This document shows, piece by piece, positions 16,694 to 24,337 of a stretch of DNA of 64,000 nt. This DNA is from Bacteroidales bacterium (GTDB taxonomy: Bacteria; Bacteroidota; Bacteroidia; Bacteroidales; WCHB1-69). The notes under the pieces are model-generated. The model did not search any database, was not told where the DNA came from, and worked only from the letters and a program-made list of their open reading frames with translations. The position numbers and the translations under genes were made by a program. The stretch lies in NCBI GenBank assembly GCA_024685175.1, contig JAIKWD010000013.1, forward strand, positions 62,001-126,000, written 5' to 3'. Numbering within the stretch: position 1 is the first letter of the stretch; every line of letters starts with the position of its first letter.

Positions 16694-17107
16694 TCATTGT
16701 TTTTGCAGTTCTTTGAGTTTTTGGGCGAAGTCGGGGAAGCTGTGGTCGAGGATGATGGGGCGGCCATTGGGGTCAACGAAGCAGTGGCGGGTTTTGCCGG
16801 TAAGGACGAGTTCGCCGCCGGGCAGCTTGCGCATCGTATAGCCGATGGTGAGGCGCACGCCACGGAACTCCTCCACACGGACCTCTATTTCCACGTCATC
16901 GTCGAAGACGGTCGGGGACTTGAATTCGCAATCTACGGCGAGCACGGGCGAGATGATGCCGTCCTCTTCCAATTTGCGATAGCCGAAGCCGATCTTGTCC
17001 AAAAAATTGACACGGGCTTCTTCCATCCATCGCACGTAATTGGAGTGATGGGTGACCCCCATCTTGTCGGTTTCGTAGTATTGTACTTTGTGAATGTAAT
17101 TTGTCAT
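16694..17107 (-). CDS. Acyl-CoA thioesterase, 4HBT/YbgC-FadM type
   Basis: A 137-residue hotdog-fold thioesterase. The catalytic signature Y-Y-E-T-D-K-M-G-V-T-H-H-S-N-Y-V-R-W sits at residues 10-27 (the Asp of the family motif is in E-T-D) and matches the YbgC/FadM subgroup. It hydrolyses short- to medium-chain acyl-CoA in the cytoplasm. It is monocistronic in appearance. Confidence 0.9.
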   Translation of the reverse strand: MTNYIHKVQYYETDKMGVTHHSNYVRWMEEARVNFLDKIGFGYRKLEEDGIISPVLAVDCEFKSPTVFDDDVEIEVRVEEFRGVRLTIGYTMRKLPGGELVLTGKTRHCFVDPNGRPIILDHSFPDFAQKLKELQKQ

Positions 17108-17267
17108 AAGATTTCAAAATAAACAATTGGGCAAAGATACACTAAAAAACAAAACACTCCCAACAACTCCATAATTCCAATAACTACTTCCCCTTGCAAT
17201 CTGCGCCAATCTGCGCAATTTGCGGGCGTTAAAATTTCGCTAATTTACGCTGATGGATAAAAAAGAG

Positions 17268-17275
17268 TATTTTTG
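17268..17275 (+). promoter_or_regulatory. -7 element TATTTTTG for the VanX-like gene
   Basis: TAnnTTTG, 53 bases before the ATG at 17329. Confidence 0.55.
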
Positions 17276-17328
17276 TGTTCTGTTTCGTTCTTGAAAAAAT
17301 AACACATCGTATTAACTATCAATAATCT

Positions 17329-18123
17329 ATGAAAAATTTAGCAATAAAACTCACCTTTACGACTGCTTTGGTCCTGACGGCATCCGTTCTATTCTCCTCC
17401 TGCGGCAAGCAGAAGAGCAAAGACCAATCCGCCGCTACGTCAAAGTCAGAGACGCTCGCGACTGTTCCAGCAAACCAGGATTCCATTGATAACTACGTCA
17501 ACCCCAAGGGGTTCGTACTCCTTACCGACATCGTCCCCGACGCCATTCTGGAGATTCGTTACTACAGCACCTACAACTTCGTGGGCGCGCGCATCGACGG
17601 TTACGAGCAGCCGGTCGCCTTGCTGACCGTCGAGGCCGCCAATGCACTCAAGAAGGTGAGCGACGAACTGAAAGAGAAAGGCTACCGGCTCAAGATCTAC
17701 GACGCCTACCGTCCGCAACGGGCCGTCGACCACTTTGTCCGTTGGTCGAAGCAGCCCAACGACACGCTGATGAAGTCCTACTTCTACCCGATGTACAGCA
17801 AGCCGTATCTCTTCGACCACGGCTACATCTCCAGCCACTCGGGCCACACGCGCGGTTCCACGGTGGACCTCACGCTGTTCGATATGCGCACGGAGAAGGA
17901 AGTCGATATGGGCGGCACCTTCGACTGGTTCGGCATCGAGAGCCATCCCAACTACACCCAAACGCTCACCGACCAGCAAGTGGCCAACCGCAAAATCCTG
18001 CGCAACGCGATGCTCAAGCACGGCTTCGAGCCGATTGGCACGGAATGGTGGCATTTCACCCTGAAAAACGAACCGTACCCCGAAACCTATTTCAACCATC
18101 CCGTACGCTGGAGCACGAAATAA
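17329..18123 (+). CDS. D-alanyl-D-alanine dipeptidase, VanX/DdpX-like lipoprotein (M15D)
   Basis: A 264-residue lipoprotein (lipobox F-S-S-C, Cys25) with an M15D zinc peptidase domain. The metal and catalytic motif S-S-H-S-G-H-T-R-G-S-T-V-D (His and Asp ligands) and E-W-W-H-F-T (catalytic Glu and third His) are intact, and the N-terminal Y-A-T-Y-N-F-V-type motif appears as Y-S-T-Y-N-F-V-G. It cleaves D-Ala-D-Ala dipeptide; relatives outside vancomycin-resistance clusters recycle murein. No vanA/vanH or two-component genes are nearby, so resistance is unlikely to be its role. Confidence 0.88.
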   Translation: MKNLAIKLTFTTALVLTASVLFSSCGKQKSKDQSAATSKSETLATVPANQDSIDNYVNPKGFVLLTDIVPDAILEIRYYSTYNFVGARIDGYEQPVALLTVEAANALKKVSDELKEKGYRLKIYDAYRPQRAVDHFVRWSKQPNDTLMKSYFYPMYSKPYLFDHGYISSHSGHTRGSTVDLTLFDMRTEKEVDMGGTFDWFGIESHPNYTQTLTDQQVANRKILRNAMLKHGFEPIGTEWWHFTLKNEPYPETYFNHPVRWSTK

Positions 18124-18259
18124 CCTTATCTTTTCAATGAAGGGATAGACGGGCAGCACCTCTGGCCAGAGCTGTTTTCCAAGGATTTTCATCGGCAAGG
18201 GCACTCCAAGAAGTCTGCTTTTCCCAGTAGTTGAAAAACAATCAATCTAAACAATCATC

Positions 18260-18913
18260 ATGGAACTGAAACAAGCCGCCCAAGAGCGCCATATGGTACG
18301 GAAGTACCTCGACAAACCCATCCCCGCAGAAGTATTGACCCTTTTGAACCAACGTGTCGAAGAGAACAACGCGAAGCACGGACTTGCCGTCAAGCTCGTC
18401 ACCGACGACAGTACGGCTGTATGGACGTTGATGAAAATCATCGCCAAGAACGCCAACAACTATTATATCTTAGCCGGCGATGAGGCCGATGACCTCGGCG
18501 ACCGTGTCGGCTATGCCAGCGCAGACCTTATGCTTTATGCACAAACCCTCGGCCTGAACACTTGGTGGGTCGGCGGTACGTTCAATAAGAAGGTGCAGCG
18601 ATTTGTCGGCGGCAAGAAAGTGATAGGCATCGTCACGGTCGGCTACGGTGCGACCCCAGGCACGCAGCACAAGATGAAAACCTACGAGCAGGTCGCCCAT
18701 TACGAAGGCGAGGCACCTGCGTGGTTCCGACAAGGCGTGGCTTTCGCCTTGCTTGCCCCCACGGCCCTCAACAAGATGGCGGTCACCATCAACGGAAAAG
18801 GAAACGAGGTGCAGATGAAAGTGAACAACGGAGCCTTCTCCGGCGTGGACAAAGGCATCATCCAATATCATTTCGAACTCGGTGCCGGTGCGGACAACTT
18901 CCACTGGGTGTGA
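18260..18913 (+). CDS. Nitroreductase family protein
   Basis: A 217-residue FMN-dependent nitroreductase-like protein. The opening A-A-Q-E-R-H-M-V-R-K-Y (R-x-x-R-x-Y motif for FMN phosphate) and G-Y-A-S-A-D-L-M-L-Y-A-Q-T-L-G-L-N-T-W-W-V-G are characteristic. The C-terminal half keeps V-G-Y-G but lacks the usual R-K-P, as in the TM1586-type subgroup. The physiological substrate is unknown. It is convergent with the flavoprotein gene that follows. Confidence 0.8.
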   Translation: MELKQAAQERHMVRKYLDKPIPAEVLTLLNQRVEENNAKHGLAVKLVTDDSTAVWTLMKIIAKNANNYYILAGDEADDLGDRVGYASADLMLYAQTLGLNTWWVGGTFNKKVQRFVGGKKVIGIVTVGYGATPGTQHKMKTYEQVAHYEGEAPAWFRQGVAFALLAPTALNKMAVTINGKGNEVQMKVNNGAFSGVDKGIIQYHFELGAGADNFHWV

Positions 18914-18935
18914 GTCCTGGCGCGAATGCGAAAAG

Positions 18936-19703
18936 CTATTCCGTCACAATCTTTTTTCCGAGATCGAAAGCGTTCTTCAGGTCGATGGGGAACTGCTTCT
19001 CGCGGCGTTCCAATTTATACTGCTCCGATTTCTTGCCAAGATAGTAAAGGTCGTAGTTGTTTGTCTGAAGCGTTTCCGTGGCGGCCACGTGCCCGACATA
19101 GTTGAAAAACATCCCAAAAAGCCGCTCGTAATTCTTGTACAGGTAGTCCATATATCCCTCGGGAGCGTTCATCGTATAGATGACTCCGACTTTCAGTTTG
19201 CCGTCGTTAAAGCGCTGGCCTTCGTAGTTCAAATATTGGAACATCAGTCGTTCGAAGAAGGCGCGGCACTCGGCCGTGATGTCACCGAAGTAGATGGGTG
19301 AGCCCATTATCAGGGCATCGGCGGCATCGATCTTGTCAAGTATTGGCTTCAAGCCGTCGTTGATGGCGCAATGGCCGAGACTCTTCCCATCACGCACCTT
19401 GCAGGCGAAGCAGCTCTTGCAACCGGAGAACTGCAGGTCGTACAGGTTGACATATTCCGTTTCAGCCCCTGCCTCGATAGCGCCCTTTTCAGCCTCTTTC
19501 AGCATAAGGTCCGTGTTCCAGCCTTTGCGCGGACTTCCGTTGATGATGATTACTTTCATATTATTCCCTGTTTTAAGTTTGCGTTGTGATGAAGAGCTCG
19601 CTTCTTTCCCGGGCCGCGAGGACATTGCCTGGAGCGGTCCGGCGGAGAGTGCGAGGGCGGCGAGGCCAAGCCCCATTTGTTTCAGTGCATCGCGTCTGTT
19701 CAT
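18936..19703 (-). CDS. Flavodoxin-like/iron-sulfur flavoprotein-type NAD(P)H oxidoreductase with Tat signal
   Basis: A 255-residue protein. An N-terminal N-R-R-D-A-L-K-Q-M with a hydrophobic run to G-P-L-Q-A (about residue 25) looks like a Tat signal. Then a linker rich in Ser and Lys, then the flavoprotein core starting M-K-V-I-I-I-N-G-S-P-R-K-G (core Met at residue 49, base 19559). A Cys group (C-K-S-C-F-A-C-K) follows and G-S-P-I-Y-F-G-D-I-T marks FMN binding. The start is ATG 19703; a TTG at 19718 is less likely. An internal start at 19559 could give a cytoplasmic form. It lies 18 bases after the EFR1 ferredoxin gene and is probably cotranscribed. Confidence 0.75.
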   Translation of the reverse strand: MNRRDALKQMGLGLAALALSAGPLQAMSSRPGKEASSSSQRKLKTGNNMKVIIINGSPRKGWNTDLMLKEAEKGAIEAGAETEYVNLYDLQFSGCKSCFACKVRDGKSLGHCAINDGLKPILDKIDAADALIMGSPIYFGDITAECRAFFERLMFQYLNYEGQRFNDGKLKVGVIYTMNAPEGYMDYLYKNYERLFGMFFNYVGHVAATETLQTNNYDLYYLGKKSEQYKLERREKQFPIDLKNAFDLGKKIVTE

Positions 19704-19721
19704 AGTCCAGTGTTTCAATCG

Positions 19722-20486
19722 TTATTGGTTCGCCTCTATGATATCCTTCAGCGTGACGTGCTCGTTGCGGAACTTCACCGTGTTGGCCTCTTTTTTCAGA
19801 TGGAGGGCGTTCTGCGGACAGTTGTGGAGGCAGGCGTAGCAGACCTCGCAACGGTCGGCGAACTGCACACCGTTCTCTTTCGTCACGTTGATGTTGTTCG
19901 CAGGGCAGACCTTTGCGCAGATGCCGCAGCTGATGCAGTTGTCGTTCACAATGTATTCCTTGGCGGTCTCCTTGCGCAGGATGGGCACGGCGAGCTGTTT
20001 CTTGTACATTTCTATGGTCGCCAACGTCTCGGCGGTAACATTCACCTCCACAGTCTTGCGGGCCGCGATGTCGGCGAGGAGGCGCTCAATCTGTCCCTCC
20101 ACGTTCTTTTGCGGGAGCGTGTCGATTTGCTCCTGCTGGTCGAAGATGGGCAGGTAGTTGTCCACCATCTGGATGGCATTGATATAGCTGAGTTTCAGCC
20201 CCTTGTCCTCCGTCGCCAGTTTGACATGGGCGAATGCTTCGGCGTAACCCATGCCGTAGGTATAGACAAAGAAGAAATAATCGGTCTGGATGTGCACTTT
20301 GGCGATGAATTTGCGCACCATCGCGGGCATCTCAACCGCATAGACGGGCGAGACGATGCCTACGGCGTCGTCCTGGATTTCGATTTTGTCTTGCCGCATC
20401 AGTTGCGGGATGGAGAGGAGCGTGCCTCCCAAACGGCGGGCGACATACAGGCAGTTTCCGCTCGCGGTGAAGTAGCAGATGGTCAT
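19722..20486 (-). CDS. EFR1-family flavodoxin-ferredoxin protein
   Basis: A 254-residue protein with a flavodoxin-like N-terminus (I-C-Y-F-T-A-S-G-N-C, FMN phosphate loop) and P-V-Y-A near residue 49. The C-terminal ferredoxin domain has two [4Fe-4S] motifs: C-I-S-C-G-I-C-A-K-V-C-P and C-E-V-C-Y-A-C-L-H-N-C-P. This is the EFR1 family layout; function is not experimentally defined, presumably internal electron transfer. It is upstream of the flavoprotein on the same strand, so the two may share electrons. Confidence 0.85.
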   Translation of the reverse strand: MTICYFTASGNCLYVARRLGGTLLSIPQLMRQDKIEIQDDAVGIVSPVYAVEMPAMVRKFIAKVHIQTDYFFFVYTYGMGYAEAFAHVKLATEDKGLKLSYINAIQMVDNYLPIFDQQEQIDTLPQKNVEGQIERLLADIAARKTVEVNVTAETLATIEMYKKQLAVPILRKETAKEYIVNDNCISCGICAKVCPANNINVTKENGVQFADRCEVCYACLHNCPQNALHLKKEANTVKFRNEHVTLKDIIEANQ

Positions 20487-20573
20487 AGACGCTAGTACTA
20501 CAGTTTCATAATGCGCTTCAACTCCAGGTCCTCGTACCCTTCAGAACAGTGCGTGGAGAGATAGACAGTGGTA

Positions 20574-21035
20574 CTACATCATTTCTATCAAGAAATTTTC
20601 GTAGCCTAGTTTATCGATATAGTTGAGGTACTGGGCCTCCCAAGCCATGTGATCTTTTTCGCCGTCAATCCACTTCTGGATCAGTTTCTGGGTTGGATAG
20701 TCATCAGAAAAGGCAACCGCCAGTTCGCTCATAATCTTAATGGCATCAGGCTGGTAGTCCGACTCGATCTGCTGCTTCGGATCGTCGTAGAAGGGAAACT
20801 CGATTGTCTTCATTGCCTCTTGCAGGTCAGCGGGCTTGCAGCCGAGTTCCACCAAACGATTCAACACCTCTTCGGCCTCATCCCATTCTTCTTCGGCTTC
20901 CTCTTTCCATTTGTCGGCCAACTTGTTCCAGCCATTCAATCGGCAGTAAGCCGAGAAGGCAAAATGTTGCTTGCTGTTTCCAAACCATACAGCGCCCATT
21001 TCGGCGAATGCTTTCAATGCTTCTTCTTTTGTCAT
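20574..21035 (-). CDS. Bacterioferritin-like ferritin family protein
   Basis: A 153-residue protein with the four-helix pattern of ferritins. One helix has E-E-A-E-E-E-W-D-E-A-E-E-V-L-N-R-L-V-E-L-G and the last reads G-E-K-D-H-M-A-W-E-A-Q-Y-L-N-Y-I-D-K-L-G, matching the bacterioferritin helices that hold the diiron ligands (Glu and His). The length is close to Bfr (about 158). Whether the ferroxidase centre and the heme Met are intact cannot be judged safely; the N-terminal Glu is shifted. It probably stores or detoxifies iron. It is divergent from the AraC regulator at 21191. Confidence 0.65.
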   Translation of the reverse strand: MTKEEALKAFAEMGAVWFGNSKQHFAFSAYCRLNGWNKLADKWKEEAEEEWDEAEEVLNRLVELGCKPADLQEAMKTIEFPFYDDPKQQIESDYQPDAIKIMSELAVAFSDDYPTQKLIQKWIDGEKDHMAWEAQYLNYIDKLGYENFLIEMM

Positions 21036-21072
21036 TTTATTGTGTGTTTTAAGTGGGTTAATGAAATTTCGG

Positions 21073-21080
21073 CAAAATTA
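21073..21080 (-). promoter_or_regulatory. -7 element TAATTTTG for the bacterioferritin-like gene
   Basis: TAnnTTTG on the minus strand, 37 bases upstream of its ATG. It is back to back with the AraC promoter. Confidence 0.55.
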
Positions 21081-21098
21081 CGAATGATATTCCGAAAC

Positions 21099-21143
21099 TT
21101 TGTCATACAAGGCAAAACAAAATTTGTCCGAGACAAAACAAAA
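21099..21143. promoter_or_regulatory. Direct repeat, candidate operator between divergent genes
   Basis: Two direct copies, 24 and 21 bases long: tttgtc, 3-8 variable bases, then acaaggcaaaacaaaa in the first and gagacaaaacaaaa in the second (21099-21122 and 21123-21143). They lie between the divergent promoters at 21073 and 21158. A direct repeat near two helical turns suits an AraC-type activator. Confidence 0.4.
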
Positions 21144-21157
21144 TGAATTATCCTTTG

Positions 21158-21165
21158 TATATTTG
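21158..21165 (+). promoter_or_regulatory. -7 element TATATTTG for the AraC regulator
   Basis: TAnnTTTG, 25 bases before ATG 21191. It shows that the in-frame ATG at 21143 is upstream of the transcript start. Confidence 0.55.
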
Positions 21166-21190
21166 CAACCTGTTTCCAAAGAAATGTACT

Positions 21191-22072
21191 ATGTATAAAC
21201 TGGCTGAATTCCTAAAGGATGTCATAGGCATCGACTTTGATTCCGACTATGGTGTTTTTTGTATTGAGAACGACCTTTACCGCACGTCGTTGATCAACAA
21301 GATGACGGACACGTTGGACTGTTACACATTCACCGTTGTCATCAATGGGAATGTGGCGATTATCCACAACGGCATTGAGGTGCGGTTGTCCGAGGGGGAC
21401 CTTTTCTGTTATACGCCGGGGGCCGACTGCACCGTTGTAGGCGGCACAGCCGACTTTCGAAGTTATTGTCTGTTAGCCGATGAGAGTCTTACCTATTCGT
21501 CGCCGGTGGTGCGTCTGATGATACGAGCCGCCTATTTCCCGACCATGGAATTGAGTGGTCGCAAAATCACGCTAGCAAGGGAAGATGCCCAGCGTATGGA
21601 GAACCTGATGCGGGGCATTATTGACTACCAGCAGCGTCCGCATCGCTTCAAGCGCGATGCCTTGAGCAATCTGTACAATCTTTTCCTGCTCGACTTTATG
21701 GACATTCAGGAGCGGAGTGTCCACAACAAGTGGTATTCCGAGCGGACCGGGCAGTTGTTCACGGAGTTCATCCAGTTGGCACAACAGCATTTCACTGAGC
21801 ATCGAGACCTTACGTTTTATGCCACGCAGCTGCACATCACGCCCATCTACCTCTCACGCATCGTGAAAAGGATCACGGGCGATACCGTAGTAAACTATCT
21901 GAATCGTCTTCTGCTTATGGAGGCCACCTATCTGCTTCAGACCTCCGGCGCCACCGTCGCCCAGATTGCGGAGACCTTGCATTTTGCCGACCAAGCCTCC
22001 TTCTCGAAGTTCTTCACGCGAATGCGAGGCATAGGGCCCAAACAATTCCGGATGATAAGAGACTTGCACTAA
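21191..22072 (+). CDS. AraC family transcriptional regulator
   Basis: A 293-residue protein. The N-terminal cupin-like sensor domain (about 1-170) includes N-G-N-V-A-I-I-H-N-G and L-S-E-G-D-L-F. The C-terminal AraC helix-turn-helix pair (about 195-290) has the hallmark I-T-P-I-Y-L-S-R-I-V-K-R-I-T-G and F-A-D-Q-A-S-F-S-K-F-F-T-R. It probably senses a small molecule or redox signal and binds the direct repeat in front of its own gene. The start was moved from 21143 to 21191 because the promoter sits inside the longer form. Its target may be the divergent bacterioferritin-like gene; this is inference from position. Confidence 0.88.
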   Translation: MYKLAEFLKDVIGIDFDSDYGVFCIENDLYRTSLINKMTDTLDCYTFTVVINGNVAIIHNGIEVRLSEGDLFCYTPGADCTVVGGTADFRSYCLLADESLTYSSPVVRLMIRAAYFPTMELSGRKITLAREDAQRMENLMRGIIDYQQRPHRFKRDALSNLYNLFLLDFMDIQERSVHNKWYSERTGQLFTEFIQLAQQHFTEHRDLTFYATQLHITPIYLSRIVKRITGDTVVNYLNRLLLMEATYLLQTSGATVAQIAETLHFADQASFSKFFTRMRGIGPKQFRMIRDLH

Positions 22073-22177
22073 ACAGCCTTTTCAAAGAAATCTATGTGAT
22101 TTTCGATGGATACTATTATCTTTTCACGGTAAAACGTATTCTTTAGGACAAGAAGAACTATTCTTGCATCATCCATC

Positions 22178-22846
22178 TTATTTTGCTCCGATTTCAAGCG
22201 GGAAACCCTTACGCAACGCCTTCGACTTGGACATGTCATTAGGGTTGGTGCCCGGCTGGCCCTGCGGAATGGTTTGCCCTATACGCTCAAAAAGTCTGAC
22301 CCAATAGGGTGGAAACGAGCCATCAGGGCCTTTGAAGTTCATCGGTTTCGATTTGAAAATGTGTTTGCCTTTACTAGTGACATAGGCATCATAGACCAAT
22401 TCGCTGCAATATTTGGCATCGTTGTCTTTCAGAAAATAGAGGTCGTAAGGTTGGCCGCAATATTGTTTTGCATTCTCCACAAACTCAAAAGCGCGCTTAT
22501 TGTTTTTTAACCGTTTGACATCCAATTGAGGAAGACTGCCATTAGACAAGCGGAAATCGCTGAGAAAAGTATCCAATGGATGTCGGTCAACGCCATGTTT
22601 GAGCGTTGCATCCACGATCCAGACCTTGTCGGCGTAATCCACTTCCAAAATGGCCACGTGGATATAATTCACAGCATCCTTGGCGCCCGTAGCCGAAACA
22701 ATGGCGCCAGACATGGTCGTGTCTTTTTCGACTGCGTAGTCCATCGGCAAGCCCACAAAGAGCAAGTCGCCGGACTGCACCTGACGTACCGTGGAGCAAC
22801 TGGCAAAGAGCACAGCGAAGAGCAGGACGGAGACAATTTTTCTCAT
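22178..22846 (-). CDS. YiiX/YebB-like NlpC/P60-type lipoprotein
   Basis: A 222-residue lipoprotein (F-A-S-C, Cys at about residue 17) with a papain-like NlpC/P60 superfamily domain of the YiiX type. The motif S-G-D-L-L-F-V-G opens the domain, N-Y-I-H-V-A-I-L holds the His, and A-K-Y-C-S-E-L-V-Y-D-A-Y holds the Cys. In YiiX proteins the Cys-His order is permuted relative to classical NlpC/P60; the order His before Cys here agrees. The start is ATG 22846, set by the signal peptide. It may act as a hydrolase or thioester/amide-cleaving enzyme in the envelope. Confidence 0.78.
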   Translation of the reverse strand: MRKIVSVLLFAVLFASCSTVRQVQSGDLLFVGLPMDYAVEKDTTMSGAIVSATGAKDAVNYIHVAILEVDYADKVWIVDATLKHGVDRHPLDTFLSDFRLSNGSLPQLDVKRLKNNKRAFEFVENAKQYCGQPYDLYFLKDNDAKYCSELVYDAYVTSKGKHIFKSKPMNFKGPDGSFPPYWVRLFERIGQTIPQGQPGTNPNDMSKSKALRKGFPLEIGAK

Positions 22847-22884
22847 TTTCAAAAGCTCTAACTTGACTTGAGAGGACACAGGCG

Positions 22885-24249
22885 TCATATTAGATCTTGC
22901 ATCATTTTCACGATATCGGCACGGCGCTGCACGGCACGTTTGTAACGGTAGTCACCGCGGAACCAGAACTTGAATCGGCGCAGGCGGTTGACGAACTTCT
23001 TGATCAACGTCACCCCACGGAAGTAGTAAATCACCGTGAGCAAGCACACCACGAACAGAATAGGGACAATCCACCACAGATGCGTGGTGAACCCGATGAT
23101 GAGCGAAAGCATTATGAACCAGATCGGATAGGTCACCAGCGTCCAGATGGCGAAGTGGAAGGAGGAGTGTAGCATTTGGTCATTAATGCGGCGCGTGATA
23201 AGGAATCCGGCATTGAACGGGATAAAATAGACCAACCAACCCACAATGACTATCGGAGCCAGCAGAAGGCACAGCAACAGGTTGCCCAGAAAGCTCCAGA
23301 TCGTCAACTTCTTGGCAAAGATCCAATCGCGGAGATTGAGTTTCTCGGTGGCCCGGATGTATTGGTAGGTCTCCTCCATCAACTTCGAATGCTTTTCGGG
23401 GTCTTCCTGTTCAAACTGTTCCAGACGGGCCACGATGCGCTTGCTGGCATCGAGTTTGGCGGGCAGGTAGTTGTAGGCCACATTCTCCTTGATGAGCAGT
23501 TCGCGACTGTATATCTCGCAGAGCATCTCATACTCTTCGTAATGTTCCTTGGTCTTGATGTTGAGCATCAGCGATTCCACAGCCTCGCGGGCGCGTTCGG
23601 TCAGCTCCTTGAGTGCCTTGGGAGGGTCCACCTTGTACGTATCGTACAGATAGGAGATGTCGATGGGTTCGCCCACGGTCATCACCAGTTGTCCTTGCAC
23701 GCTGAAGTAGTTGGTGTAGTGGTTGGACATCGGGAGCACGTAGACGGGGCTTTGGAAGTCGCGCATCTCGGCGGCGCGGAAAGCCATACGGGCAAAGCCC
23801 TTCTTGAAGGTGCCGAGGAAGTGGCGGTCCTGGTGACCGGCCTCAGGGAACAGTGCCACCACGCCGTTATCGTTGAGGATGGCGGCCGACTGGGAGAAGA
23901 TCTCCTCGTTGTGCTTCACGTTGGCGTAGCCCACATCTTGGGCTCGGAAGGCGGGCATAATGCGCAAGAAGCGCAAAGCCCTGGCCGCGATGGGCTTCTT
24001 GAAGATGTCGGCGCGGGCGATGAACACCGGGGCGCGACCGTCCTTGGAAAAGGTAAAGAGGACACCCAAAGCGTCGCTCAGTCCATTCTGATGGTTCGAG
24101 ATGGCCACCACGGGGGCCTTCTTGGGGATTCGCTCCTTATGCAACACGTAGAAGTTGCGATAGAAGACAAAATTATGCATAAGCTCGATGTACGGGTGCA
24201 ACGCGCTGTACATCCAATTTGGCTTGTGAATATTCTCAAAACTAATCAT
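22885..24249 (-). CDS. 1-acyl-glycerol-3-phosphate acyltransferase-like membrane protein
   Basis: A 454-residue protein. PlsC-type motifs: S-N-H-Q-N-G-L-S-D (variant acyl-transfer motif, His and Asp separated by five residues as in NHxNxxxD forms) and F-P-E-A-G-H. The catalytic part covers about residues 25-250; the C-terminal half has two or three membrane helices near 325-410 (L-L-L-C-L-L-L-A-P-I-V-I and following) and a basic tail. Its substrate could be phosphatidic acid precursors or another lipid. The start at ATG 24249 is supported by a TATATTTG element at 24272-24279 and excludes the earlier ATG at 24288. Confidence 0.82.
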   Translation of the reverse strand: MISFENIHKPNWMYSALHPYIELMHNFVFYRNFYVLHKERIPKKAPVVAISNHQNGLSDALGVLFTFSKDGRAPVFIARADIFKKPIAARALRFLRIMPAFRAQDVGYANVKHNEEIFSQSAAILNDNGVVALFPEAGHQDRHFLGTFKKGFARMAFRAAEMRDFQSPVYVLPMSNHYTNYFSVQGQLVMTVGEPIDISYLYDTYKVDPPKALKELTERAREAVESLMLNIKTKEHYEEYEMLCEIYSRELLIKENVAYNYLPAKLDASKRIVARLEQFEQEDPEKHSKLMEETYQYIRATEKLNLRDWIFAKKLTIWSFLGNLLLCLLLAPIVIVGWLVYFIPFNAGFLITRRINDQMLHSSFHFAIWTLVTYPIWFIMLSLIIGFTTHLWWIVPILFVVCLLTVIYYFRGVTLIKKFVNRLRRFKFWFRGDYRYKRAVQRRADIVKMMQDLI

Positions 24250-24271
24250 TTTTGTTTCATTTTTGAAAGCG

Positions 24272-24279
24272 CAAATATA
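24272..24279 (-). promoter_or_regulatory. -7 element TATATTTG for the acyltransferase
   Basis: TAnnTTTG on the minus strand, 22 bases before the ATG at 24249. Confidence 0.55.
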
Positions 24280-24305
24280 AAAAAACACAAAACAAGTATT
24301 TTTGT

Positions 24306-24313
24306 TACCTTTG
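24306..24313 (+). promoter_or_regulatory. -7 element TACCTTTG for the transglutaminase gene
   Basis: TAnnTTTG, 24 bases before ATG 24338. It is divergent from the acyltransferase promoter. It rules out the TTG at 24302 as start. Confidence 0.6.
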
Positions 24314-24337
24314 CATTTTATTAAATATCGATTGTTT

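Noticed and set aside
17329-18123. Vancomycin resistance cluster
   Set aside because: Only a VanX-like lipoprotein is present; no VanA/B ligase, VanH or regulatory pair is encoded nearby.
21143-21190. Upstream ATG as start of the AraC regulator
   Set aside because: A TATATTTG promoter element lies inside this part, so it would not be transcribed.
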